Source: Phoronis australis (Eukaryota > Phoronida > Phoronidae). Taken from it: a stretch of DNA of 48,796 nucleotides. The DNA lies in assembly GCA_002633005.1 (NCBI GenBank), contig NMRA01001031.1, positions 1 through 48,796 of the forward strand. The letters run 5' to 3'. The position numbers and the translations under genes were made by a program. Positions within the stretch are counted from its first letter, which is position 1, and each line of letters opens with the position of its first letter. This document shows, one piece after another, positions 36,101-43,870 of the stretch. Under the pieces are notes generated by a model that made no database searches, had not been told where the DNA came from, and saw nothing but the letters and a program-made list of their open reading frames with translations.

Positions 36101-39100
36101 TATAGTCCTGGTCAAAGTTAACAACTTCAATAAGTGTATATCATCGAACAATTATCCCTAAATTGTTTGGCCGTGTAACCGACACTGTCCCTTCAAAAAT
36201 CATTTTAATACGTGAGTCTTCAGAGTGTAAATTTTCTAGGAAGGAAATGATTGTCAAACTCTTCTTCAATAAAGTCTAGGGAAAACTGAGGCAATTTATC
36301 GCCTTAACTGAAAATAGCACAGTTCAAGTTCTAAAATTGCCCAGTTTAGTTGTTGGTGAACAAGGTATCCGTTTTCACATCCTATACTTTCGAATTTTTA
36401 TAATGTAAGACAGCTTCTTTGTGAAAAGTGGCGCCACTGTAGCTAGAATAGTTCACAACTTGTATTATTTCACCACAAACTAATTGTAAGATTTATAGGT
36501 CGTGCTCATGTTGAGAAAGTTTATTTTCTGTCCCCTACGAATACCCGACATGGATCATTAGACATCTTGGACCAGTACACACATCAGCTCTTGATGACAA
36601 ATGGACTTTTCTACACGTAGGAACATGATGAAATGTGACATTACATATTCGTTCCTTAATCACAACAGGATAACACGTACTTGGATCTTATGGTACACAA
36701 ACGTGTACACACAAACATGTGGAACTTTATATGACGAAGGGGAAAGGGCGACCGAAGTGAACGGACGTTCGTGACATTCCTAAAACTGAATGCTGGTACT
36801 TCTGGACATGGTGTGAGGGGGCAATCTGGGAGTGCATGATGCTTACCGTTGCTGTGATGTTTCACAACCGTTCCTGTTCCTGAATGTTTTGGGTTTTTGT
36901 CGTCTTCTCCAATGTAGAACACTCGGCTTCCGAGTGGCATGTTGACCGTCATCTCTGTTTCATTTGATTCATAGGCTGCTTCGTCGGAGGTCTCTCCTGT
37001 GCCGGAGGCAATGTCCATCACCATTTTGTAACATTCCTCCTATGAACAAGAATGTTGGATTTATAAGTTGCATTCAGATGTTCTATTTCTGTTTCATTAC
37101 ACACGTTTAGTTTTAATAATGCGTAGCAGTGCCGTGTACCCTAACAGCTTTTGAGTCTATCACAGGCATAAGTAAGTTTGTGTTGCACAACCTTCGTTGC
37201 TAAAGATCCATTCTTCAGTATTGCCAATCTATGACAACATGTATTTTTCGAGCTTTAGAAAACCACAATAGAGTATTGTTAGTGTGTAAAATATCGGGAA
37301 GCTCGTTTTCGCACGAAAGAGGTTGCTTAAACCGTAACTTCGGTTATCAAAATGAAATCTTTCTACACTCATCGAAAGGTGTGTTTCACAGCAGAATTCG
37401 CAACACAAACAAAACTCGATACTTTACACAGAACTCTAGTCCTGGTATTTTGTTATTAGATCGTGCGACCCGAGACTAGCCGTGAGAGTTTGCACTGCGA
37501 ATTTCCGGCTGTCTGAGTTTTGATCGAGTGTTGTTTCAGTAGATATCAAATCCTGTTAAATTTTATTGGTGTGTTTTCACAGCAGAATTTGCAACACAAA
37601 TAAAACTCGATACTTTACACAAAACTCTAATCCTGGTATTATGTTATTAGATCGTGCGACCCGAGACTAGCCGCGAGAGTTTGCACTGTGAATTTCCGAC
37701 TGTCTGAGTTTTGATCAAGTGTTGTTTCAGTAGATATCAAAGCCTGTTAAATTTTATTGCTCCATTTTGATTTTGTCGTTTTTGTTCATCAAGCAATATT
37801 CTCAGGGTACATTTCCATACAACCAGAGATATCTCAGCAAAATTAGCGAACGCACCTGGTAATTACAGTAGTCATTCATAATAAGCACCGACCGATATCA
37901 CTCTTATGCAATTCGATTTGAAAAACGACGAGTTAAGATAATTTTTACTGACAGTAAATTCGTAGCAACAAACGAATGCAAACAAATTCCACGCATGCGC
38001 GGCGCAACCTCAACGGCGCAAAATCGAAGTTGGCAATCCAGGACTAGTAGTGTTCTATGGTCTGAGATGCACAACAAAATTTATAGGTTTCGTGCAGAAA
38101 ATTTTCACTTCACATGTGTAAAGACATCACGGAATTGCAGAGGGCTGAGCAGAATGTCCATGCGCATGATAGTTTCTCTGATCACAGGAGACTTGAAAAC
38201 TGTAAAATTGACAATGTTCAAGGGTATGCGATTAAGGTCGCAGGCTATATGTACAACGTTAGGTTGAAGGACAAGGTGCAATAGTTTAAATAATACTGTA
38301 AACTACCAGTTCAAATGGATCGTCCAAGTTAAGAGCTGGCCTTTCATCTGAAGTAACTGCGCCTATCATCCAGTTCTTGAGGTCGTGTTTGTTATGTATA
38401 ACGTCAACAATGCGTGCCTTATCTAAAAACAACATACAAAAGTCACATACATGTCAAGTTGGCTTATAAATATTGACTTCAATAACAAGGTTACGCCTCA
38501 GCGTCGAACAGAAAGATGTGACAAACGGAAAGTTTTGTATTTTCCTCTCGCTCACATGTTTGCGTCACAGTTTGAGCTGAAGACTCTCTCCTTTTGAGAA
38601 TGGGTTGTAGGTAACAGATGTACAAATTCATCGTGAACGGAAAGGGTCTCAAATGACGACGGGGTTGCAAATTGTACAGCAGATAACAAGAAGCTTACAG
38701 AGATTATGTATATTCCTGACATTATTCTGGCACGTCCAAATATTCCAAATCTGAATTTCAAACTTCAGAGATATCATTTTTCTTTTTTGTTCTGAACCTT
38801 CGTCCAAAAGCCGACATTATAATGCGGCTCATTTAGGACCACTTGGTTAGCAATGGAAAGTTGTGGAACAGCATTAAAGGCATTTTATCATGTTCAAAGT
38901 GTTAAACAACACTGTCTGCAAACAACTGTTTTGCTGTCTTAAGTCGAAACTTTCACCATCATAACTTTCGCTATATTCATGATTCTTTTTTCAGTCCAGA
39001 TCATGTTAATTGTAGTAAAAATAGCTTCAGTAAAACTGGAGCTAAATTGTGGCAATACGAAATTACTTATACTTTGCTTTCTTATTTTCAATATGTTGTA

Positions 39101-42100
39101 AAAAGTAATTTTCATTCCTTATTTGTTAATGTATTCTTCGTTTGGTTTATAGCAAACAAAAGCTCCCCTAATGGTTACACGTAAAAACACTAAATTAACA
39201 CGTGACCCATATTACTCTACTCCATCAACCCATTGAGTACACGCACTTGGCAGACGCAATTCCGAATTTTAGTCCTAGTGCAAGCGAAAACGTCTGTAGA
39301 CATTATGCGTGTATGTTACCTTGTTAACAAGCATCAAGAACAGAAGGGTGTAGTTAACAAGGCTACTGACGTTTGTCTTCCTGACGAAGAATTTGTGCAC
39401 AGTTAGGAGAAGCAACTTCTGCTGTGGACACTTGATCTGGGGAATCACTGGACCCTACGATATTGAGACAGAAGTGAAGGTGACATGACCAGATTTTCTC
39501 TGCGGAATCACCGATCCCTCTGGGTAGAAACCTAAAGCAGATGGTCAGACAAGTGGAAACAATGGTAGTTGTGAACGCTATCTGTGGACAGCAACTTGGA
39601 CCAAACACCAATCCTAAATGACAGAGGAATGTGGCCTTGTTGGCTACAAGGGTTTGTCTAGTCGTTTGTCGTCTTTTACCATAATTCTAGGGATTCTATG
39701 CGAGTGTGCAAAAGCAATTTGCGTTGTGGACATTTCTTCTGGGAATCATTGAACCGTATTGCGCTTAGCCGGAAATTAACGGGAGATGACTAGACTTACT
39801 CTGTATTATTGCTGTGTCATTTGGCTATAAGGTTAAGTGAAAGGACCAGGAAAGCGGAAGCAGTGGTGGTAGTGGACGCTATCTGTGGATGGTAACTTGG
39901 TTCAAATGCCAAGCATCGGTAGCAGATGAATGTGGCCTACATGGATGGACTTCCACAACTTCTCTCTGAAGAACCTAACTGCTATTTATTGTGCGAGGAT
40001 TTGCGTGAGTTCTATATCAGGAGTTTTGTACAATGGACCGATCAATTTGGCCTACGCTCTTCTGATGCTATTCACATATCGGACCACTCACTATCTTATT
40101 CATGGGCTTGACCGAAGACTAGGTAATTGCGGTCGTAGACCAACTCACCTCTTTAGCTTATGAGTCAAAGTAAAAAAACGAACATAAAGTCAGGCAAAAG
40201 AGGAACATGAGTGCTGAACCACATTCCCGTCCAGTTCTCTGAATTAACATAACGCTCTGTAACCCTCGACATTCCTAAAAAATTTGGAGCCAAATTTGTA
40301 AACTCCTTACAAAGCCTGCTAATCGGGCCAGTTTGATCTTCGCTTTAGGTGAGTCACACAACAACTGAAAGTAAGACCACCCACCATGAACCAGAATGTC
40401 CAGTTTGTGACACAGAGAGTATGATTTTTACATAAACTCTGCTTTTATCACCCATGTGGGATTGCAGTGACAGAACGAGGCCTTACTAGTTGAAAACACC
40501 AAAGCAGGCTTTAGAATCCTTTTAAGGGGATCTAAAGTCATGGAACGAACGGCATGCGATGTTACAGCTGCCATTAATGTTTTAGGTAGCCCAAATTAAG
40601 AGGATGAATCAAACTTGCAACCGTAAACGCAAATTAACACAACCAGGAGACCATACACCACCATGGAATAGCGATAGGCTCATATTCCATGGGGGTATTC
40701 CAATATTACATGACTTTTCAGACATTATCTCATACGTGCTGAAGATCTTACACTGAAGGTTCAGGCTTCACATTTGTCATGTCCGTCAACAATATCAGTT
40801 TAAAAGTGTTATTACTCTGCGCGTGTAAGCGCAGAGTACTGTTGTTCCTGGGTTTTCTTCAATTTTATTCTTATTCATATTCTTCTTATTCTTATTACTC
40901 TGCGCGTGTAAGCGCAGAGTACTGTTGTTCCTGGGTTTTCTTCAATTTTATTCTTATTCATATTCTTCTTATTCTTATTACTCTGCGCGTGTAAGCGCAG
41001 AGTACTGTTGTTCCTGGGTTTTCTTTAATTTTATTCTTATTCTTATTCTTCTTATTCTTATTGCTCTGCGCGTGTAAGCGCAGAGTACTGTTGTTCCTGG
41101 GTTTTCTTCAATTTTATTCTTATTCTTATTCTTCTTATTCTTATTACTCTGCGCGTGTAAGCGCAGAGTACTGTTGTTCCTGGGTTTTCTTCAATTTTAT
41201 TCTTATTCTTATTACTCTGCGCGTGTAAGCACAGAGTACTGTTGTTCCTGGGTTTTCTTCAATTTTATTCTTATTCTTATTCTTATTCTTCTTATTCTTC
41301 TTCCGACCAACTTTGAGGCTTAATAACTCCAAAATGGGTGCAGGTACGGTCTTTAAATTCAGCATATGATTTTTGACAGTATATAAATTTTGATTGGTTT
41401 TATAATCATATTCCGAATTGCACCGGAATAGGTCGTTTGGTGCAAAGGTCATATAATTTTCAAAACGCTACTCCTCCTGTTATATATGTCTTACGTTTTT
41501 CAAGGAATTATTTTCAATTTCAGCACACTGGTGTAAGTCAACATGCCAATTGAATACCCTACATTACTTTGCAATAGGCCTAACCGATCAGAAAATATAG
41601 GTCAAAGGTCAATGAGTGCAAACTAATAGTTTGAGCTAGAGACCTCAGAATTGCGTATCTGTTTACTAAGTACGATTGAGTTTGAATTATAAATTTTCAG
41701 GTCATTTGGTGCACCCATGGGGTCATTAGGTGCATTTTTCTTCTGAAAATTTGACCACTTCATTCATCTTGTATTCTGAAGTGCTTAAAGTAAAACATCT
41801 GTGATTATTAGCATAAACCACACTTTTTAATCGAGTTAACAATTACTCCCTCATCGGGGCTCATAATGCACCGGAAGAGGTCATTTAGTGGAAAGGTCAT
41901 GAAAAAATTAATATGTAATTTCTCCTACAATTTTAAAGAATTCCTTTTCATATTGGTAAACGGGTTGCTGTCGGTAACTTCCCATAATAATTCCAGTAAT
42001 ACGCACGCGCAGAGTCCGTTATTGTCACGCCGTGACAATAATCTTTCTAGTTCTTATTCTTATTCTTCTTATTCTTCTTTCGACCAATTTTGAGGCTTAA

Positions 42101-43453
42101 TAACTCCAAATTGGGGGCAGGTACGGTCTTTAAATTCAGCATGTGACTTTTGACAGTATATAAATTTTGAGTGGTTATATAATCATATTCTATATTGCAC
42201 CGGAAGAGGTCAATTGGTGCAAAGGTCATGTAATTTTCAAAATGCTACTCCTCCTCCACTTTTAAAGCTATCTTTTTCAAATTCGATGCACAGGTGTAAG
42301 TCAACATGACAATTGAAAAAAATACTTTTCTAAGTAATCGGGTCATCCAATCAGGTGAAATAGGTCAAAGGTCATTAGGTGCAAACTAAAATTTAGAGCC
42401 AGACACTTCAAATTGACAGGTCAGATTGCCACAGGTATGTCAAATCGGAATTTTCAGGTCATTTAGTGCAAACATGGGGTCATTAGGTGCACTTTTCTTC
42501 TGAAAATTTGACATTTTCAATCAGCAAATGTTCTAATGTGTCAACCGTTAGACAACTGTGATTCTCAGCGTTAAACACATTTTCCATGGGCTTTGCAATA
42601 ATTCTCCTAAAGATGCTTAAAATGCACCGGATAAGGTCAGTTAGTGCAAAGGTCATGTAACGCTCAAAATGTTAAATCTCTTACCTTTTTCAAGGAATTC
42701 TTTTCAATTTCAGCACACTGGTGTAAGTCAACATGCCAAATGAATACCCTACTTTACTTCGCAATAGGCCTAACCAATCAGCAAAAATAGGTCAAAGGTC
42801 ATTGAGTGCAAACTAAAATTTTGAGCTAGAGACTTCAGAAATACGTATCTGTTTACTAAGTGCGATTGAGTTTGAATTTTAAATTTTCAGGTCATTTGGT
42901 GCACCCATGGGGTCATTAGGTGTATTTTTCTTCTGAAAGTGTGACCACTTCATTCATCTTGTATTCTGAAGTGCTTAAAGTAAAACATCTGTGATTATTA
43001 GCATTAACCACACTTTTAATCGAGTTAACAATTACTCCCTCATCGGGGCTCATAATGCATCGGAAGAGGTCAATTTGTGGAAAGGTCATCAAAAATCAAT
43101 ATGTAATTTCTCCTGCAATTTTAAAGAATTCCTTTTCATATTGCTAAAAGGGTTGCTGTCAGTAACTTAACATAATAATTCCAGTAATACGCACGCGCAG
43201 AGTCCGTTATTGTCACGCCGTGACAATAATCTTTCTAGTTATCATTGTGAAGGAGTCGAGCGGTAAAACTGACACGTCGCAGGAATCGAAACGCGTTGTC
43301 AAGCATACCAAAAGTATTACCTGCAAACGGAGCGACAAATCTGTTGACATAGTAACTTCTTCTATATAACCCACTTATGCGACGTAGTCCAATGTCGTCA
43401 TCGTAGGTTGTAAAAACTCCTTTCCCAGTGCTGGCAATAGAACTCAGAAAATC
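18561..43453 (-). CDS. split gene: MIB_HERC2 x2 and WWE domain protein (5' end not found)
   Basis: Nine exons read right to left (43321-43453, 38307-38422, 36847-37039, 31785-31934, 28859-28944, 25236-25306, 20291-20479, 19290-19357, 18561-18634) join with GT/AG borders and matching phases into 359 codons plus TGA. Residues 1-83 are unassigned; 117-174 form a divergent MIB_HERC2 domain; 185-249 a canonical MIB_HERC2 domain (ERGKDWKWGDQDGG, later HRNTYRNGAEGKFDL); 268-335 a WWE domain (VWSHLDDSDVW, then FTVDFKKMEA); 336-359 an acidic tail. MIB_HERC2 occurs in ubiquitin ligases (Mindbomb, HERC2, HECTD1), and WWE binds ADP-ribose units or partners in ubiquitin and PARP proteins. I infer an intracellular ubiquitin or ADP-ribose adaptor. 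I see no RING or HECT domain. No signal peptide can be judged because the start is missing. Confidence 0.85.
19290..19357 (-). CDS. exon with the C-terminal half of the WWE domain
   Basis: The acceptor ATTTCAG and donor GTAAGA bound 68 bp that encode FTVDFKKMEAKCGDKTIQMA and RE. WWE domains characteristically end with an aromatic residue, a hydrophobic, Asp-Phe and a Met-containing strand like this one. It starts by completing a Met codon from the previous exon. Confidence 0.85.
20291..20479 (-). CDS. exon with a Pro-rich linker and the N-terminal half of the WWE domain
   Basis: The acceptor TATTTCCAG and donor GTACGC bound 189 bp. After RRKPPGEASKFPFQEPPG comes KHIVWSHLDDSDVWLMYSQE and a stretch ending in MDIDGV, the first strands of WWE with both tryptophans. 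The donor GTACGC is weak. An alternative donor (GTAATG, six bases earlier in the reading direction) would break the phase with the next exon, so I chose GTACGC. Reading through instead gives a stop 16 codons later. Confidence 0.82.
20661..20912 (-). pseudogene. non-LTR reverse transcriptase relic
   Basis: A minus-strand frame carries SSVRQGTVVGPLLFLLFVKD, then NDISPGTGLFDDHCHTYRK. This matches the LINE-type reverse-transcriptase block (SGVPQGSVLGPLLF, then LFADD) with damage: the catalytic FADD is FDDH. It is a fragment of about 200 bp within an intron of the MIB_HERC2/WWE gene. The clade is uncertain. Confidence 0.75.
21652..23947. mobile_element. TTAA-flanked THAP transposon with 163-bp inverted repeats
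   Basis: The element is 2296 bp, flanked by TTAA at 21648-21651 and 23948-23951. The arms 21652-21814 and 23785-23947 are imperfect inverted repeats that begin AGGCGAAGGC and AGGCGAAAGC. The TTAA target and a THAP relic again point to the Kolobok superfamily, but the ends differ from the family at 11750 and 34008. Subterminal CCTAAAGTCGTGA motifs occur twice at 21985-22015 and inverted near 22560. It lies in the intron between exons 25236-25306 and 20291-20479. Confidence 0.82.
22893..23681 (-). pseudogene. THAP-domain transposase relic
   Basis: From an ATG at 23681 the minus strand reads MPHCCCVPGCTHYHL, the C-x-V-P-x-C start of a THAP domain. After a frame change it gives LHRYPKDDTLRRTWLVRVK, then in a third frame SDYERDMYAELMKVPAKQRL. 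The last frame (23417-22893) has a Ser-rich linker and CGEGVTPRDVSSLGAQVTI with VAGHWGKWDS, like the Cys/His pre-catalytic region of THAP transposases. The catalytic core is absent, so the element was internally deleted, and at least two frameshifts are present. Confidence 0.72.
25236..25306 (-). CDS. exon with the second half of MIB_HERC2 domain 2
   Basis: The acceptor TTTCGGCAG and donor GTAAGT bound 71 bp encoding VCWPSGHRNTYRNGAEGKFD and LKI. The N-x-Y-R-x-G-x-E-G-K-F-D-L block is the hallmark end of MIB_HERC2. It starts in phase 0 and ends in phase 2, matching both neighbours. A plus-strand frame covering the same place is its shadow. Confidence 0.9.
26308..26373. repeat. four 16-bp iterons
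   Basis: Four consecutive 16-bp units of the type CGAAGGTGCACTACTT, with substitutions. They are the same iteron that ends the foldback element at 13458-14203. Confidence 0.7.
27074..27121. repeat. (AT)n microsatellite
   Basis: An alternating AT run with a few CA interruptions, directly left of the 27.1-27.7 kb array. Confidence 0.9.
27122..27720. repeat. array of five diverged units with CAACTAATTCAACTATTCC and TGACGTCA
   Basis: Units starting near 27125, 27243, 27349, 27540 and 27641 share CAACTAATTCAACTATTCC, a TAATCGCTGCGCCACCTG-like block and, about 70 bp later, ATGACGTCA. Perfect TGACGTCA occurs at 27203-27210, 27314-27321 and 27607-27614, with TGATGTCA near 27718. Inverted AATTAGTTGAATTAG copies lie near 27470-27490. 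The array lies in an intron of the MIB_HERC2/WWE gene. Confidence 0.8.
28859..28944 (-). CDS. exon with the first half of MIB_HERC2 domain 2
   Basis: The acceptor CTTCTACTCTAG and donor GTAAGC bound 86 bp. With the split Gly it reads GKDWKWGDQDGGPGNIGVVF and then GVEDTGIVK. The W-x-W-G-D-Q-D-G-G motif is diagnostic for MIB_HERC2. Confidence 0.93.
29750..30622. mobile_element. foldback element with long inverted arms
   Basis: The arms 29750-30110 and 30295-30622 are inverted copies, starting TATTGGGGACAAATA and ending with its complement. Each arm contains six to eight short CCAAATGGGTA-type units. The 184-bp centre is unrelated to the arms. I found no coding frame and no convincing target duplication. 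It lies in the intron between exons 31785-31934 and 28859-28944. Confidence 0.8.
31020..31660. repeat. degenerate direct repeats (TTTGTCAAATTTCAAG-type)
   Basis: Segments near 31085, 31275, 31445 and 31590 share a core such as TGTCAAATTTCAAG and similar surroundings, about 160-190 bp apart. They are an old, decayed tandem family with no coding content. Confidence 0.4.
31785..31934 (-). CDS. exon with the second half of MIB_HERC2 domain 1 and a linker
   Basis: The acceptor GCTTTGTAG and donor GTATAA bound 150 bp. It completes a Gly codon and reads TLTVEWDNTGQQHRYDFG, then QYEVM, a linker, and GDIKMKVGVTVER leading into domain 2. It begins and ends in phase 1. Confidence 0.92.
32293..32762. 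repeat. short inverted repeat pair, possible MITE
   Basis: The left segment (32293-32330, GGGGGTTCAGTGTCCGGTTG then CACGAAACAGTTCC) recurs inverted at 32715-32762 (GGGACTGTTTCGTGCGACTG). Between them, at 32371-32445, a 38-40 bp piece with TTATGAGCTCTGACTTCTTT is directly repeated. Element borders are not certain. Confidence 0.4.
33834..33965. repeat. 44-bp tandem repeat, three copies
   Basis: Three consecutive units contain TTTTTCAGTAAAATAAATTG and end TTCACGAA. They differ by a handful of substitutions and lie just left of Kolobok-like copy 2. Confidence 0.9.
34217..34476 (+). pseudogene. THAP relic in Kolobok-like copy 2
   Basis: From the ATG at 34217 one frame gives MKLRGKWVYRF; a second gives REPVMLRKWLAAVKNEMK. 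After a gap it continues with SDFTDECRHTTQLM and QKKRLRLKSDVVASVFAFD to a stop at 34474-34476. The last block is the usual THAP exit (Arg/Leu-rich, then V-x-S-V-F). The Cys-x2-His-Phe seen in copy 1 is mutated here. Confidence 0.68.
34767..34954 (-). pseudogene. second convergent relic in Kolobok-like copy 2
   Basis: A minus-strand frame has DECSCDEDVTGRSLGFTG, aligned with DESSSDEDFTGGSLSFTG of copy 1, then diverges after a frameshift. This confirms that the element family carries a minus-strand coding relic next to the THAP relic. Confidence 0.5.
36847..37039 (-). CDS. exon with a linker and the first half of MIB_HERC2 domain 1
   Basis: The acceptor TTGTTCATAG and donor GTAAGC bound 193 bp in phase 0 to phase 1. 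It reads EECYKMVMDIASGTG, an acidic Ser/Glu linker, then MPLGSRVFYIGEDDKNPKHS and GTGTVVKHHSN. The first strand and G-T-V-V fit MIB_HERC2, but the W-x-x-G-D-Q-D-G-G block is replaced by GEDDKNPKHSG. Confidence 0.85.
37380..37759. repeat. 190-bp tandem duplication
   Basis: Two adjacent copies (about 37380-37569 and 37570-37759) share CACAGCAGAATT, GATCGTGCGACCCGAGACTAG and TCAGTAGATATCAAA. They are only a few percent different, so the duplication is recent. It is intronic. Confidence 0.88.
38307..38422 (-). CDS. exon of unassigned sequence upstream of the MIB_HERC2 domains
   Basis: The acceptor TTGTTTTTAG and donor GTAGTT bound 116 bp. With a split Asp it reads DKARIVDVIHNKHDLKNWMI, then GAVTSDERPALNLDDPFEL. 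It is clearly protein-like and in phase with both neighbours, but I do not recognise the domain. Confidence 0.75.
39363..39950. repeat. imperfect direct duplication of about 290 bp
   Basis: The segments 39363-39650 and about 39664-39950 share ACGCTATCTGTGGA, AACTTGGACCAAA/AACTTGGTTCAAA and GAATGTGGCC in the same order. It is old, diverged and intronic. It shows no coding content. Confidence 0.5.
40812..41300. repeat. 83-bp tandem array with a perfect hairpin in each unit
   Basis: Six units begin with CTCTGCGC-GTGTAA-GCGCAGAG (8-bp stem, 6-base loop) at 40815, 40898, 40981, 41064, 41147 and 41215. The spacing is 83 bp four times, then 68. Each stem is followed by TACTGTTGTTCCTGGG and a TTATTCTTATTC-rich spacer. 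The last unit has one stem mismatch (GCACAGAG). Confidence 0.95.
41599..41611 (+). promoter_or_regulatory. perfect DR1 nuclear-receptor-type site
   Basis: AGGTCAAAGGTCA is two AGGTCA half-sites spaced by one base, the consensus for RXR, HNF4 and COUP-TF type receptors. Identical sites occur at 42362-42374 and 42789-42801. They are repeat-borne, so function is not implied by sequence alone. Confidence 0.45.
42362..42374 (+). promoter_or_regulatory. perfect DR1 nuclear-receptor-type site
   Basis: Identical AGGTCAAAGGTCA in the second repeat copy. Confidence 0.45.
42789..42801 (+). promoter_or_regulatory. perfect DR1 nuclear-receptor-type site
   Basis: Identical AGGTCAAAGGTCA in the third repeat copy. 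Confidence 0.45.
43321..43453 (-). CDS. most upstream exon found for the MIB_HERC2/WWE gene
   Basis: The acceptor GTATTTACAG and donor GTAATA bound 133 bp that start in phase 0 and end in phase 1, matching exon 38307-38422. It reads DFLSSIASTGKGVFTTYDDD, then IGLRRISGLYRRSYYVNRF. The start resembles the last helix of a von Willebrand A-type domain (IA-x-x-T-G then a D-rich turn), but only weakly. Upstream exons must exist because there is no start codon. Confidence 0.75.
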
Positions 43454-43781
43454 CTGTAAATACAGCGCATAAGCAAATATACATCAAACAGCATGTACTA
43501 TTAAATGACGAACTCTTATCAAAATGCCATATGCATGAGATCATTTTCACTCTTAAATCAAACGCGCATGACTCGGAACGCATTGTCACGGCAAGAGTTC
43601 ATGCAGGTGAGTGCAATTTACATGTACAAGCATCATCAAAAACTGGATCAACACTTAAGCTAGCCTTGGTACCGATGTAGGTAAAAAAGTGGTAGATAAA
43701 ATCTGACATAAAATTAGTGTCATTAAAAACTACAGTCTTCCTTGAGTAAATAAACTAAATTATTTAACGGTGTTGGAAAAA

Positions 43782-43870
43782 ATGGCGTCCTGCCGTTATT
43801 CTGCTGCTAAAGTTGTGGAGCGATCTTTAGCGACGGCTTTCGGCGCCATGAAATATTGCGTCACCTACTG
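43782..43870 (+). CDS. candidate first coding exon, plus strand
   Basis: An ATG in good context (GGAAAAAATGGCG) opens 29 codons (MASCRYSAAKVVERSLATAF, then GAMKYCVTY) that run into a strong donor, GTAAGTTT, at 43871. The stretch is more GC-rich than its surroundings. I could not find the next exon, so it may be a chance arrangement or a first exon of an unseen gene. Confidence 0.25.

Larger units (their letters stand above)
41290..43235. repeat. three long diverged repeat copies carrying AGGTCAAAGGTCA
   Basis: A copy at 41290-42050 is followed by a related 42063-42600 segment and a third part at 42598-43235 that matches 41420-42045. Shared blocks include GAGGCTTAATAACTCCAAA, GCACCGGAAGAGGTCA and CACACTGGTGTAAGTCAACA. 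Two copies end in a palindrome (TTATTGTCACG / CGTGACAATAA with one base between) at 42019-42041 and 43207-43229. No coding frame is visible. Confidence 0.85.

Noticed and set aside
40812-41300. CRISPR-like array
   Set aside because: The spacers between hairpins are themselves near-identical and TTATTC-rich, the sequence is animal, and there are no cas genes. It is an ordinary tandem array.
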